Assembly (NCBI RefSeq): GCF_038096165.1
Contig: NZ_CP151076.1
Span: 6,011,501-6,075,500 of the forward strand
DNA from: Pseudomonas sp. G.S.17
Lineage (GTDB): Bacteria; Pseudomonadota; Gammaproteobacteria; Pseudomonadales; Pseudomonadaceae
DNA: 64,000 nucleotides
Direction: 5' to 3'
Part shown: piece after piece, positions 36,596 through 47,291 of the stretch
Position numbering within the stretch: the first letter of the stretch is position 1
Layout: the number at the start of each line of letters is the position of its first letter
Program-made: the position numbers and the translations under genes
The notes under the pieces: model-generated
The model's input: only the letters and a program-made list of their open reading frames with translations
The model's database searches: none
What the model was told of the DNA's origin: nothing

Positions 36596-37258
36596 TCACT
36601 CCTCCTGCGTCAACTCCAACACCCGATCCACTAGCTTGTTGATACCCGCCGCCGCTTCACCAATGGACTTGGCCACCATATAAGCCGGGGTGCTGACCAG
36701 TTTGCGCGCGGTATCTTCGACGATTTCGGTGACTTCACAATCCCGGTGTTCGCCCTTCATTCTGGTGATGGCTTCAGCCGTTTCGGCATCATTGCCAATG
36801 GTGCAGGTCACGCCGGGGCCGTAGATTTTTGCCGCCAGCGCCGGGGAAATGCAGATCAGCCCAACCGGCTTGCCCGCTTCGGCAAAGGCTTCTGCCAGCG
36901 CCAGCACTTCAGCCTGAACTTTGCAGTCGGCACCCGCCGTGGCGAAGTTCGACAGGTTCTTGGCCGCGCCGAAACCACCGGGAATGATCAGCGCATCGAA
37001 TTGCGTCACGTCTGCTTCACGGATGTCTTCGATGGCGCCACGAGCGATACGCGCCGACTCGACCAGCACGTTGCGGGTTTCGGGCATTTCTTCACCGGTC
37101 AGGTGATTGATCACGTGATGCTGCGCGATATTCGGCGCAAAGCACTGTACGAGCGCGCCGCGCTGGTCGAGGCGCAGCAGCGTGAGGACGCTTTCATGAA
37201 TTTCCGCGCCGTCATAGACGCCACAGCCGGACAGAATCACGGCAACTTTCTTTTGCAT
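36596..37258 (-). CDS. elbB: Isoprenoid biosynthesis glyoxalase ElbB
   Basis: This 220-residue protein of the DJ-1/PfpI class I glutamine amidotransferase-like fold matches ElbB/YhbL: KVAVILSGCGVYDGAEIHESVLTLL, DALIIPGGFGAAKNLSNFA and GLICISPALAA, in which the nucleophile-elbow Cys is kept. E. coli ElbB is a glyoxalase found to raise isoprenoid yields. The ATG at 37258 has AGGGAG eight bases upstream; a GTG three codons earlier is less likely. Confidence 0.9.
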   Translation of the reverse strand: MQKKVAVILSGCGVYDGAEIHESVLTLLRLDQRGALVQCFAPNIAQHHVINHLTGEEMPETRNVLVESARIARGAIEDIREADVTQFDALIIPGGFGAAKNLSNFATAGADCKVQAEVLALAEAFAEAGKPVGLICISPALAAKIYGPGVTCTIGNDAETAEAITRMKGEHRDCEVTEIVEDTARKLVSTPAYMVAKSIGEAAAGINKLVDRVLELTQEE

Positions 37259-37433
37259 GCCAGGCACTCCCTATGGTCAACGGCTCATGAACTTGCCTGC
37301 TCGGAACCTTGAATACGTGGTTCATAACTATAGCGAGGAGTTCAGTGCTTGTGACAAGGGCGAGCGGCAGGGATTCAATCAGTGGCAGAAGGCGCGGGTG
37401 CAGCGCAGGGGTCTGGAGCGATGCTCATGCTTT

Positions 37434-37467
37434 CGTGTGCGCAATACGTTGGTGCAGTGCGCACACG
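37434..37467. terminator. Perfect 9-base-pair inverted repeat between elbB and dedA
   Basis: CGTGTGCGC and GCGCACACG are separated by 16 bases, just past the dedA stop (minus strand). No T tract follows. It may be a factor-dependent end or a protein site; the 216-base gap around it shows no gene. Confidence 0.4.
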
Positions 37468-37474
37468 AGAACAT

Positions 37475-38122
37475 TTATTCGTCAGCGGTTTTCTTGATCT
37501 CGACCGAGACTTCGGCGGGCATGTCGGTGGCCAGGGGCTGGATCAGCTTGGCGGCAGCTTCTTCCCTGGCGATGCGCGCGTTCTTGATCCGCCTGCGGAT
37601 CCAGAGTGCGACGCCAATCAGCAGCAACGCGCCCAGCACCCAGAGCTCGTAGCGCTTGACGTTGCCCAGCAAGCCTTCCAGCACCGCACCGAAGTGATAG
37701 GCCGCGGCGCCCAACGCAGCGGCCCAGACCGCAGCACCAATACCGTTGAGCAACAGATAACGCCCCGGCGGATAACCGGACAGGCCAATCGCCACCGGCA
37801 TGACCGTACGCAAACCATAGACGAAGCGAAAGCTCAGGACCCAGATATCCGGGTGCCTGCGAATATGCTCCAGCGCCTTGTCGCCCATCAGTTGCCATCG
37901 GGGCTTGCGCGCCAGCAATTTGCGGCCGTGCTTGCGCCCCATGAAATACCAGAGCTGATCACCGGCGTAGCTCCCGAAGAACGCTACGACCACGACCAGG
38001 TTGATGTCCATGTATCCGCGGAACGCAAGAAATCCGGCAAGAACCAAAATGGTCTCGCCTTCAAAGAAGGTGCCGAGAAAGAGGGCAAAGTAACCAAATT
38101 CCTGCAAGAAATGTTGGAGCAT
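37475..38122 (-). CDS. DedA family membrane protein
   Basis: This 215-residue inner-membrane protein has the DedA/SNARE-associated (VTT) pattern: FGYFALFLGTFFEGETILVLAGFLA at the N-terminus, GSYAGDQLWYFMGRKHG and FRFVYGLRTVMPVAIGLSGYPPGRYLLLNGIGA. The family is now linked to flipping of undecaprenyl phosphate or phospholipids. The C-terminal 40 residues are polar. It is divergent from hemB by 219 bases. Confidence 0.9.
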   Translation of the reverse strand: MLQHFLQEFGYFALFLGTFFEGETILVLAGFLAFRGYMDINLVVVVAFFGSYAGDQLWYFMGRKHGRKLLARKPRWQLMGDKALEHIRRHPDIWVLSFRFVYGLRTVMPVAIGLSGYPPGRYLLLNGIGAAVWAAALGAAAYHFGAVLEGLLGNVKRYELWVLGALLLIGVALWIRRRIKNARIAREEAAAKLIQPLATDMPAEVSVEIKKTADE

Positions 38123-38287
38123 TATCTGGATGCTGGCGAAATGAACGCGCAGCCTAACTCGCCCAAGACATTCAGGAAAGTAGGGATATGTGTCTCGACG
38201 TTAAACTTTCCCGCAAGGACAATGTTCAAGGCCCGCCTGCGGCCTCAAGTCGCATGTTGACCCACGACCGTCACACATTGGTCATAA

Positions 38288-39352
<1,065 letters not shown>

Positions 39353-39368
39353 CCTCACAGGATCACAC

Positions 39369-41582
39369 ATGAATACCGAAGGACTCACCGAAGCCACTGT
39401 AGATGTCACTGTTCCAGAGGCTCTGCCCGTGGTCGAGCCAAGCATCGAGGTCGTACCGGCGGTGGTCGAAGCGCCACAACCGGCGATACCGGCCCTTGTC
39501 GTGCCTAACCTGGACGACAGCAGCCTGTATATCCACCGCGAGCTGTCGCAGTTGCAGTTCAACATTCGCGTGTTGGAGCAGGCGCTGGATGAATCCTATC
39601 CATTGCTGGAGCGGCTGAAATTCCTGCTGATCTTTTCCAGCAACCTCGATGAGTTCTTCGAAATTCGTGTCGCCGGCCTCAAGAAGCAGATCACCTTTGC
39701 TCGCGAACAGGCTGGCGCTGACGGTCTGCAACCGCATCAGGCCCTGGCCCGCATCAGCGAGCTGGTGCATGGCCACGTAGATCGTCAGTACGCGATCCTC
39801 AATGACATTCTGTTGCCGGAACTGGAAAAACATCAGGTCCGCTTCATTCGTCGCCGTCACTGGAACGCCAAGATCAAGACCTGGGTTCGTCGCTATTTCC
39901 GCGATGAAATTGCGCCGATCATCACGCCGATCGGCCTCGATCCGACGCACCCTTTCCCATTGCTGGTCAACAAGAGCCTGAACTTCATCGTCGAGCTCGA
40001 GGGCATTGATGCCTTCGGTCGCGATTCGGGTCTGGCGATCATTCCGGCACCGCGCCTGTTACCGCGCGTCATCAAGGTCCCGGAAGACGTCGGCGGCAGC
40101 GGCGACAACTTCGTGTTCCTGTCTTCGATGATCCATGCCCACGCGGACGATTTGTTCCAGGGCATGAAGGTCAAGGGCTGCTATCAGTTCCGCCTGACCC
40201 GCAACGCCGATCTGGCGCTGGACTCCGAGGACGTCGAAGACCTGGCTCGCGCCCTGCGCGGCGAGCTGTTCTCCCGTCGTTACGGCGATGCCGTACGCCT
40301 GGAAGTGGCTGATACCTGCCCGAAACATCTGTCCGATTACCTGCTCAAGCAGTTCAATCTGGCTGAATCGGAGCTGTATCAAGTCAATGGCCCGGTGAAC
40401 CTGACGCGTCTGTTCAGCATTACCGGTCTGGACAGCCATCCCGAGCTGCAATACCTGCCGTTCACGCCAGCGATTCCCAAGCTGCTGCAGAACAGCGAGA
40501 ACATTTTCAACGTGATCAGCAAGCAGGACATTCTGCTGCTGCACCCATTCGAGTCGTTTACGCCGGTGGTCGACCTGCTGCGTCAGGCCGCCAAAGACCC
40601 GCATGTATTGGCCGTGCGCCAGACGCTGTATCGCAGCGGGGCGAACTCCGAGATTGTCGATGCGCTGGTGGATTCAGCCCGCAACGGCAAGGAAGTCACC
40701 GTGGTCATCGAATTGCGGGCGCGCTTCGACGAGGAATCCAACCTGCAACTGGCCAGCCGTCTGCAGGCAGCGGGCGCGGTGGTGATCTATGGCGTGGTCG
40801 GCTTCAAGACCCACGCCAAGATGATGCTGATCCTGCGCCGCGAAGCCGGCGAGATCGTGCGTTACGCGCATTTGGGTACGGGAAACTACCACGCCGGCAA
40901 CGCGCGTCTGTACACCGACTACAGCCTGCTGACTTCCGACGATGCCTTGTGCGAAGACGTCGGCAAGTTGTTCAGCCAGTTGATCGGCATGGGCAAGACT
41001 TTGCGCATGAAGAAACTGCTGCACGCGCCGTTCACGCTGAAGAAGGGCATGCTCGACATGATTGCCCGGGAAACCCAGTTCGCCGTGGAAGGCAAACCGG
41101 CGCACATCATCGCCAAGTTCAACTCGCTGACCGATCCGAAGATCATCCGCGCGCTGTACAAGGCCAGCCAGTCCGGCGTGCGTATCGATCTGGTGGTGCG
41201 CGGCATGTGCTGCCTGCGTCCGGGCATTGTCGGCGTGTCGCATAACATTCAGGTGCGCTCGATCATCGGTCGCTTCCTGGAGCACACGCGGGTGTTCTAC
41301 TTCCTCAATGGCGGCGAAGAGCAGATGTTCCTGTCCAGTGCCGACTGGATGGAGCGCAACCTCGACAAGCGCGTCGAGACCTGCTTCCCGGTGGAAGGCA
41401 AGAAGTTGATCCTGCGGGTGAAGAAGGAACTGGAGTCTTATCTGACCGACAACACCCACAGCTGGCTGTTGCAGTCTGACGGGCGTTACGTGCGCAGTTC
41501 GCCGACCGGCAACCAGAACGCTCGCAGCGCCCAGGCGACCCTGCTGGAGCGCCTGAGCAACCCGGTCCTCAGCGTACGCTGA
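39369..41582 (+). CDS. ppk1: Polyphosphate kinase 1
   Basis: This 737-residue enzyme polymerises the terminal phosphate of ATP into polyphosphate. The N-terminal domain starts near residue 50 ([19 protein letters not shown]) after an unusual acidic, Val/Pro-rich extension. The catalytic His lies in [21 protein letters not shown] (about residue 500) and the second phospholipase-D-like motif in the C-terminal part ([17 protein letters not shown]). It lies behind hemB on one transcript, and its last 14 bases overlap the 3' end of convergent ppx. Confidence 0.96.
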   Translation: MNTEGLTEATVDVTVPEALPVVEPSIEVVPAVVEAPQPAIPALVVPNLDDSSLYIHRELSQLQFNIRVLEQALDESYPLLERLKFLLIFSSNLDEFFEIRVAGLKKQITFAREQAGADGLQPHQALARISELVHGHVDRQYAILNDILLPELEKHQVRFIRRRHWNAKIKTWVRRYFRDEIAPIITPIGLDPTHPFPLLVNKSLNFIVELEGIDAFGRDSGLAIIPAPRLLPRVIKVPEDVGGSGDNFVFLSSMIHAHADDLFQGMKVKGCYQFRLTRNADLALDSEDVEDLARALRGELFSRRYGDAVRLEVADTCPKHLSDYLLKQFNLAESELYQVNGPVNLTRLFSITGLDSHPELQYLPFTPAIPKLLQNSENIFNVISKQDILLLHPFESFTPVVDLLRQAAKDPHVLAVRQTLYRSGANSEIVDALVDSARNGKEVTVVIELRARFDEESNLQLASRLQAAGAVVIYGVVGFKTHAKMMLILRREAGEIVRYAHLGTGNYHAGNARLYTDYSLLTSDDALCEDVGKLFSQLIGMGKTLRMKKLLHAPFTLKKGMLDMIARETQFAVEGKPAHIIAKFNSLTDPKIIRALYKASQSGVRIDLVVRGMCCLRPGIVGVSHNIQVRSIIGRFLEHTRVFYFLNGGEEQMFLSSADWMERNLDKRVETCFPVEGKKLILRVKKELESYLTDNTHSWLLQSDGRYVRSSPTGNQNARSAQATLLERLSNPVLSVR

Positions 41583-43071
41583 AGTCGATGCCGACCCGGG
41601 TCAGCCACTCCGCTTCCAGCGCGAAGTCGGCCTGGGTCAGCTGGTTGTTTTCCAGCCAGCCGTCCGGGAACAGTACATCCAGCTTCTGACCGTTGGCATT
41701 GAGCACCACTTGCGGCATCTCTTGGGTGCCGCGAATGTGGTGGAACAGAATCGCAAAGCGCAGCAGCACGCACAGGCGAATCAGCTTGATGCCTTCATCG
41801 CCGAAATCGGCGAACTTGTCCTTGGGAATGTTCCGACGATGACCGCGCACCAGCAGCGCGAGCATTTGCTGGTCTTCGCGTGAGAAACCGGCGAGGTCGG
41901 AGTGCTCGATCAGGTAAGCGCCGTGCTTGTGGTAGTGATAGTGGGCAATGTCCAGCCCGACTTCATGCACCTTGGCGGCCCAGCTGAGCAGTTCTTTGTA
42001 GATGTCGTCTTCCAGATCCCAGGCCTTGGCGACCTGCTCAAGCGCGTGCAGCGCCTTGCGCTCGACACGGGCGGCCTGTTCCAGATCAACGTGATAACGC
42101 TCCATCAGCGAGCTCAGCGTGCGTTCACGCACGTCTTCGTGATGATGGCGGCCCATGAGGTCATACAACACGCCTTCACGCAGCGCGCCTTCGCAGTGAT
42201 CCATGCGCTTGAGTTCCAGCGCATCGAAGATCGCTTCAAGAATCGCCAGTCCCGCCGGGAAAATCGCCCGGCGATCAGGCTTGATGCCTTCGAAGTCGAT
42301 TTTGTCCACATCGCCCAGTTTGAAAATCCGGCGCTTGAGCCACGCCAGACCTTCGGCATTGACTTCGCCCGCGCCGTGGCCGTTGGCCTTGAGTGCCAGG
42401 CCGATGGCGCGAATGGTGCCAGACGAGCCGATCGCTTCATCCCACTTCAGCCGATGCAGCGCGTGCTCGATGCTCATGATTTCCAGACGCGCGGCGGTGT
42501 AAGCCTGAGCGTAGCGGGCCGGGGTGATCTTGCCGTCCTTGAAGTAGCGCTGGGTAAAACTCACGCAGCCCATTTGCAGGCTTTCGCGCAGCAGCGGTTC
42601 GAAGCGCTGGCCAATGATAAATTCGGTGCTGCCGCCGCCGATGTCGGCAACCAGGCGTTTGCCCGGCGTATCGGCCAGGGTATGGGAAACCCCCAGATAG
42701 ATCAGACGCGCTTCTTCACGACCGGAAATCACCTCCACGGGGTGACCCAGGATTTCTTCGGCACGCCGAATGAATTCGCCACGGTTACGCGCTTCGCGCA
42801 GGGCGTTGGTGCCGACGATCCGCACCGCGCCCGGCGGCAAGCCGTTGATCAGCTGCGCGAAACGCTTGAGGCAGTCAAGACCGCGCTGCATGGACTCTTC
42901 GGTAAGCTGCCGCGCTTCGTCGATCCCGGCCGCCAGCTGCACCTTTTCACCCAAGCGTTCCAGAATACGGATTTCGCCCATATTGGCTTTGGCGACAACC
43001 ATGTGAAAGCTGTTCGAGCCCAGGTCTATGGCGGCGATCAGGGAAAGATTCGTGGCTGTGGATTGCGGCAT
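41569..43071 (-). CDS. ppx: Exopolyphosphatase (Ppx/GppA)
   Basis: This 500-residue member of the ASKHA fold hydrolyses polyphosphate from its ends and possibly pppGpp. The N-terminal phosphate loop is [30 protein letters not shown] near residue 145 is the second. An HD-like C-terminal domain follows (about 310-500; [31 protein letters not shown]). The overlap with ppk sets two opposing polyphosphate enzymes tail to tail. Confidence 0.95.
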   Translation of the reverse strand: MPQSTATNLSLIAAIDLGSNSFHMVVAKANMGEIRILERLGEKVQLAAGIDEARQLTEESMQRGLDCLKRFAQLINGLPPGAVRIVGTNALREARNRGEFIRRAEEILGHPVEVISGREEARLIYLGVSHTLADTPGKRLVADIGGGSTEFIIGQRFEPLLRESLQMGCVSFTQRYFKDGKITPARYAQAYTAARLEIMSIEHALHRLKWDEAIGSSGTIRAIGLALKANGHGAGEVNAEGLAWLKRRIFKLGDVDKIDFEGIKPDRRAIFPAGLAILEAIFDALELKRMDHCEGALREGVLYDLMGRHHHEDVRERTLSSLMERYHVDLEQAARVERKALHALEQVAKAWDLEDDIYKELLSWAAKVHEVGLDIAHYHYHKHGAYLIEHSDLAGFSREDQQMLALLVRGHRRNIPKDKFADFGDEGIKLIRLCVLLRFAILFHHIRGTQEMPQVVLNANGQKLDVLFPDGWLENNQLTQADFALEAEWLTRVGIDFSVR

Positions 43072-43212
43072 GGTCAGAAAGTCTCGGTCGATAACCGCGT
43101 CATCGTGCCACGATCCATCCCTGCCGCCAACGCGAAGCTATCAAGATGGCTATTTGCCTGCAAAATCAATGGCCCAAATCAATCTTTACGCGCGGCAAGC
43201 ACCAGACCGATG

Positions 43213-43302
43213 GTGGGAGCGAGCTTGCTCGCGAAGAGGCAGGCAGCGGGCAATGATCTCAAAATTTGAAGTACCGCCTTCGCGAGCAAGCTCGCTCCCA
43301 CT
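43213..43302. repeat. REP-like inverted repeat (GGGAGCGAGCTTGCTCGCG family)
   Basis: Perfect arms GTGGGAGCGAGCTTGCTCGC and GCGAGCAAGCTCGCTCCCAC lie between lrp (downstream end) and ppx. The rest of the 244-base gap shows no gene. Confidence 0.85.
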
Positions 43303-43315
43303 GAAACGCGTTAGT

Positions 43316-43783
43316 TCAACCCATCGGCAAACTCGTCGTGGATTTGATTTCCGACAGGGCTACGGTGGAGTTCACTTCCTGAATCCCCGGCACCAGCGAG
43401 AGCTTTTCAAAGAAGAAACGCTCGTACGCCTCGATATCCGGCGTGACGATACGCAGCAGAAAGTCCACCGAACCCATCAGCACGTAGCACTCCAGTACTT
43501 CCGGAAAGCCGCGAATGGCGTCGGTGAATTCGGTGAAATTCGAGCGGCCGTGGGCATTGAGTTTGACCTCGGCAAAAATCTGCGTATTCAGGCCGATTTT
43601 CTTGCGATCCAGCAGCGTCACTTGCCGACGAATCACGCCTTCATCCTTGAGGCGCTGGATACGCCGCCAGCACGGCGATTGCGACAACCCGACCTGCTCG
43701 GCGATCTGCGCGCTCGACAGCGAAGCGTCCTCTTGGAGCAGCGCGAGTATCTTGCGGTCGTAGGCGTCCAGTTCGGTTTGCAT
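43316..43783 (-). CDS. Lrp/AsnC family transcriptional regulator
   Basis: This 155-residue protein has an N-terminal helix-turn-helix (residues 4-62: LDAYDRKILALLQEDASLSSAQIAEQVGLSQSPCWRRIQRLKDEGVI) and a C-terminal RAM ligand domain (about 70-150; VLMGSVDFLLRIVTPDIEAYERFF). It resembles Lrp-like amino-acid sensors. It is divergent from the small ACT-like gene at 43922, with a dyad between. Confidence 0.92.
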   Translation of the reverse strand: MQTELDAYDRKILALLQEDASLSSAQIAEQVGLSQSPCWRRIQRLKDEGVIRRQVTLLDRKKIGLNTQIFAEVKLNAHGRSNFTEFTDAIRGFPEVLECYVLMGSVDFLLRIVTPDIEAYERFFFEKLSLVPGIQEVNSTVALSEIKSTTSLPMG

Positions 43784-43831
43784 AACAATTTCTCGATATT
43801 AGGTGTTGGCGCATTAACAATTCGAAAATAG

Positions 43832-43852
43832 CCTATTTCACTCGATCATAGG
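43832..43852. promoter_or_regulatory. Dyad in the lrp divergent promoter region
   Basis: CCTAT (43832-43836) and ATAGG (43848-43852), 11 bases apart in A/T-rich sequence, fit an Lrp-type operator that could control both divergent genes. The arms are short and the assignment tentative. Confidence 0.3.
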
Positions 43853-43921
43853 TCAGATATTTCCCCTGCTGCGTGCAAGAATTTCCCACATCGATTCATG
43901 CCGCTAACCGCAGAGGCCCGC

Positions 43922-44269
43922 ATGCCCACTCTCGAAGCCGTCTCCACCTCGCAGCACCGCACCGATGCCTGGTCGGCCAACAACGCCCAATGCTGCGTGC
44001 GCTACCAGATCCTGGTCGAAGCCGAACCCGATTCGCTGTGCCGATTACTCAACCTGTTCGCCATGCAGTACCTGATCCCGCAACAAGTCAGCGTATTGCG
44101 TCAGGACGACGTGCTGCTGGTCGACGTGCAGATCGATCAGCTGACCTGGCATCGGGCGCAGGTCATCGGCGAAAAAATGCGCAGCCTGATCAGCGTCTGC
44201 TCGGTTGAGGTTGAGCAGGTCGCGCACGCGCACACGACAGCTTCGCCAGTTTCTCTGGCGGCGGGTTGA
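43922..44269 (+). CDS. Small ACT-domain-like protein next to Lrp regulator
   Basis: This 115-residue protein has a middle part (about 25-100) that follows an ACT-like beta-alpha-beta-beta-alpha-beta order: VRYQILVEAEPDSLCRLLNLFAMQYLIPQQVSVLRQDDVLL, then QLTWHRAQVIGEKMRSLISVCSVEV. It brings to mind the IlvM/IlvN regulatory subunits of acetolactate synthase, but no catalytic partner is nearby. The ATG at 43922 has AGG six bases upstream; one at 43898 is an alternative. The fold assignment is inference from pattern. Confidence 0.6.
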   Translation: MPTLEAVSTSQHRTDAWSANNAQCCVRYQILVEAEPDSLCRLLNLFAMQYLIPQQVSVLRQDDVLLVDVQIDQLTWHRAQVIGEKMRSLISVCSVEVEQVAHAHTTASPVSLAAG

Positions 44270-44378
44270 GCCGCGCGGAAAATTTTCGCAACTGTTAAAC
44301 AGACAGCGAACACAACAACTGGCACGCTTGGGACTACTCTGGCTTCTCGTATGAGCTGAATCGTCCAAAGGAATCCGC

Positions 44379-46163
44379 ATGTCAGTCCTCGCCTCATCAA
44401 ACCAGGACCGCTGGCTGGATCTGAATGATCTGCTGCGCGACCTGGTCGCCCAGGGCTTCATTGATCAGAGCAGCGCCGAAGATGCGTTGACCCTGCGGCG
44501 TACGGCCGCAAATATCCAGTTGCATCCGCTGGAGTTCATCGCTGCCCAGCAGCTTGATGACCTCAAGCGTCCGGGTCGCAAGCTGGATCTGGAAACCCTC
44601 ACGGCCTGGCTCGCGCAGCAAAGCGGCCAGCCGTATATGCGCATCGATCCGCTGAAGATCAACGTCGCGGCGGTCACGCCGTTGATGTCCTACGCGTTCG
44701 CCCAGCGCCACAAGATTCTCGCCGTGGCCGTGGACCGTGATGCGGTGACCATCGCCAGCGCGCAGCCTTATGTGAATGGCTGGGAAGCCGATCTGGCGCA
44801 TGTCTTGAAGCTGCCGATCAAGCGCGTGGTCGCCAACCCCGTGGATATCCAGCGGGTGGCCGTGGAATTTTTCCGCCTCGCCAAGTCGGTGAGCGGCGCC
44901 ACGGCGGTCGATCAAAAAATCAGCAACAAGGGCAACTTTGAACAGCTGCTTAAGCTGGGTGCCAGCGATCAGGAACCAGACGCCAACGACGCGCATATCG
45001 TCAATATCGTCGACTGGCTGTTTCAGTACGCATTTCAACAGCGCGCCAGTGACATTCATATCGAGCCGCGTCGCGAGCAGGGCACAGTGCGCTTTCGCAT
45101 CGACGGCGTGCTGCACAACGTCTATCAATTTCCCGCGCAAGTCACCATGGCCATCGTCAGCCGCCTGAAAAGCCTGGGCCGGATGAACGTTGCCGAAAAA
45201 CGCAAACCTCAGGACGGCCGGGTCAAGACCACTACGCCCGACGGTGGCGAAGTGGAACTGCGGTTGTCGACGCTGCCTACAGCGTTTGGCGAGAAGATGG
45301 TCATGCGGATCTTCGATCCGGAAGTGCTGCTCAAGGATTTCGATCAATTGGGGTTTTCCAGCGATGACCTGCGGCGCTGGGAAGGCATGACCCGCCAGCC
45401 CAACGGCATCATTCTGGTGACCGGACCGACCGGTTCGGGCAAGACAACCACGCTGTACACCACCCTGAAAAAACTGGCGACCGAAGAGGTCAACCTGTGC
45501 ACCATCGAAGACCCCATCGAGATGGTCGAACCGGCGTTCAATCAGATGCAGGTGCAGCACAACATCGACCTGACGTTCGCCAGCGGCGTGCGCGCGTTGA
45601 TGCGGCAGGATCCGGATATCATCATGATCGGCGAAATTCGCGACCTGGAGACCGCCGAAATGGCGATTCAGGCGGCGTTGACCGGTCACTTGGTGCTTTC
45701 CACCCTGCACACCAACGACGCGCCCAGCGCCATCAGCCGGATGCTGGAATTGGGCGTGCCGCATTATCTGCTCAAGGCGACGATTCTGGGTGTCATGGCC
45801 CAGCGTCTGGTGCGAACCTTGTGCCCGCACTGCAAGGCGCCGATTGCGCTGGACGAAACCGACTGGCAAACCCTCACGCGTCCGTGGCAAGCGCCCGTGC
45901 CAACCGGCGCTCATCGCGCCGTGGGTTGCGTGGAATGTCGCGATACCGGCTATCGCGGCCGCGCGGGGGTGTACGAAATCATGCTGATGTCGGATAACGT
46001 GCGGGCGCTGATCAGCGCCGACCTGGACCTTACGGCGATGCGTCGCCAGGCGTTCAAGGAAGGCATGCGCAGCCTGCGTCTGTCCGGCGCGCAAAAGGTT
46101 TCCGCCGGGCTGACTACGCTTGAAGAAGTGCTACGCGTGACGCCGCAGAGTGAGCAGCGGTGA
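44379..46163 (+). CDS. GspE/PilB family secretion ATPase, orphan
   Basis: This 594-residue AAA+ secretion ATPase has an N-terminal MshEN-like domain (about 15-180; FIAAQQLDDLKRPG, later KINVAAVTPLMSYAFAQRHKILAVAV), Walker A GPTGSGKTTTLYTTL near residue 348, an Asp box with DIIMIGEIRDLETAEMAIQAALTGHLVLSTLHTNDA, and a zinc-binding CPHC...CVEC loop near 485-525. Such proteins drive type II secretion or type IV pilus assembly. No other gsp or pil gene is in the window, so its partners must be encoded elsewhere. AAAGGAATCCGC lies before the ATG. Confidence 0.9.
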   Translation: MSVLASSNQDRWLDLNDLLRDLVAQGFIDQSSAEDALTLRRTAANIQLHPLEFIAAQQLDDLKRPGRKLDLETLTAWLAQQSGQPYMRIDPLKINVAAVTPLMSYAFAQRHKILAVAVDRDAVTIASAQPYVNGWEADLAHVLKLPIKRVVANPVDIQRVAVEFFRLAKSVSGATAVDQKISNKGNFEQLLKLGASDQEPDANDAHIVNIVDWLFQYAFQQRASDIHIEPRREQGTVRFRIDGVLHNVYQFPAQVTMAIVSRLKSLGRMNVAEKRKPQDGRVKTTTPDGGEVELRLSTLPTAFGEKMVMRIFDPEVLLKDFDQLGFSSDDLRRWEGMTRQPNGIILVTGPTGSGKTTTLYTTLKKLATEEVNLCTIEDPIEMVEPAFNQMQVQHNIDLTFASGVRALMRQDPDIIMIGEIRDLETAEMAIQAALTGHLVLSTLHTNDAPSAISRMLELGVPHYLLKATILGVMAQRLVRTLCPHCKAPIALDETDWQTLTRPWQAPVPTGAHRAVGCVECRDTGYRGRAGVYEIMLMSDNVRALISADLDLTAMRRQAFKEGMRSLRLSGAQKVSAGLTTLEEVLRVTPQSEQR

Positions 46164-46195
46164 GTTCATATTTGTGGATATTCTCAGAACCCGAT

Positions 46196-46316
46196 GGAGC
46201 GAGGCTTGCCCGCGAATCGCCCGTATAGGAGCGACCGTAAGAGCGACCGTAGGAGCGACTTCAGTCGCGAGAACATCAATCGCCTCCCGGCTAAAGCCGG
46301 TCCCACAGCAAGCCTC
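46196..46316. repeat. Degenerate REP-like region with 12-base tandem repeat
   Basis: The segment holds a fragment of the GGAGCGAGGCTTGCCCGCGAA type. Three head-to-tail copies of a 12-base unit (GTATAGGAGCGACC, GTAAGAGCGACC, GTAGGAGCGACT) follow, and then an imperfect GTAGGAGCGACTTCAGTCGC / CCGGCTAAAGCCGGTCCCAC pair. It fills the gap between gspE and qmcA. Confidence 0.65.
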
Positions 46317-46361
46317 GCGCCAACAAGAATCACTTAATCATCGCTAAAACAGGGAAAAGTT

Positions 46362-47282
46362 ATGCAAATCGGTACTGTAGTCCTGCTGTTTGTCGGCCTG
46401 GCAATTGCCATTGTCTTCATGGGTTTCAAGGTTGTGCCGCAAGGCTATCAATGGACCGTGGAGCGCTTCGGCCGTTATACCAACACGCTCAAACCGGGCC
46501 TGAATATCATCGTGCCTGTGATGGATCGCATCGGGCGCAAGATCAACGTCATGGAAAGCGTGCTGGATATCCCGCCCCAGGAAGTCATCACCTCCGACAA
46601 CGCCACGGTGCAGATAGACGCAGTGTGTTTCTTCCAGGTGGTCAATACCGCGCAGGCCGCTTATGAGGTGAACAACCTCGAACATGCCATCCGCAATCTG
46701 TTGCAGACCAACATTCGTACCGTGCTCGGCTCCATGGAGCTGGATGCGATGCTCAGCCAGCGCGACAACATCAATGAAAAGCTGCTGCGCACCGTCGATG
46801 AAGCCACCGCGCCGTGGGGGATCAAGATCACGCGGATCGAAATCAAGGACATCAGCCCGCCCGCCGACCTGATGGCGGCGATGTCCGGGCAAATGAAAGC
46901 CGAGCGGATCAAGCGTGCGCAGATCCTTGAAGCCGAAGGCCTGCGTGCTGCCGCGATTCTCACCGCCGAAGGCAAGAAGCAGGCACAGATTCTCGAAGCC
47001 GAAGGCGGTCGTCAGGCCGCGTTCCTGGAGTCCGAAGCACGCGAGCGTCAGGCCGAAGCCGAAGCGCGGGCCACGCAAGTGGTGTCCGACGCAATCGCGG
47101 GCGGCAACGTGCAGGCCATCAACTACTTCGTCGCACAGAAGTACATCGATGCGCTGGGCAAACTGGCGTCGGCCAATAACAGCAAGGTCATCCTCATGCC
47201 ACTTGAAGCCAGCCAGGTGATCGGCGCGGTCGGCGGTATCGGCGAGATCGTCAAAGCCACATTCGACAGCAAGAAGACCTGA
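46362..47282 (+). CDS. qmcA: SPFH/stomatin-type protein QmcA
   Basis: This 306-residue protein has an N-terminal membrane anchor (about 5-22), an SPFH/band 7 domain (about 24-190; [46 protein letters not shown]) and a charged, Ala/Glu-rich coiled coil (about 185-245; [24 protein letters not shown]). It forms membrane microdomain cages linked to FtsH-type proteolysis. An NfeD gene follows by nine bases, as in E. coli ybbK-ybbJ. Confidence 0.92.
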   Translation: MQIGTVVLLFVGLAIAIVFMGFKVVPQGYQWTVERFGRYTNTLKPGLNIIVPVMDRIGRKINVMESVLDIPPQEVITSDNATVQIDAVCFFQVVNTAQAAYEVNNLEHAIRNLLQTNIRTVLGSMELDAMLSQRDNINEKLLRTVDEATAPWGIKITRIEIKDISPPADLMAAMSGQMKAERIKRAQILEAEGLRAAAILTAEGKKQAQILEAEGGRQAAFLESEARERQAEAEARATQVVSDAIAGGNVQAINYFVAQKYIDALGKLASANNSKVILMPLEASQVIGAVGGIGEIVKATFDSKKT

Positions 47283-47291
47283 GGCGCGATC

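Noticed and set aside
37257..37652. Plus-strand frame in the elbB-dedA gap
   Set aside because: It has no ribosome site or family resemblance and half of it runs antisense to dedA.
44320..44336. TGGCACG stretch before gspE that resembles a sigma54 -24 element
   Set aside because: The matching -12 element (TTGC type) is absent at the needed spacing.
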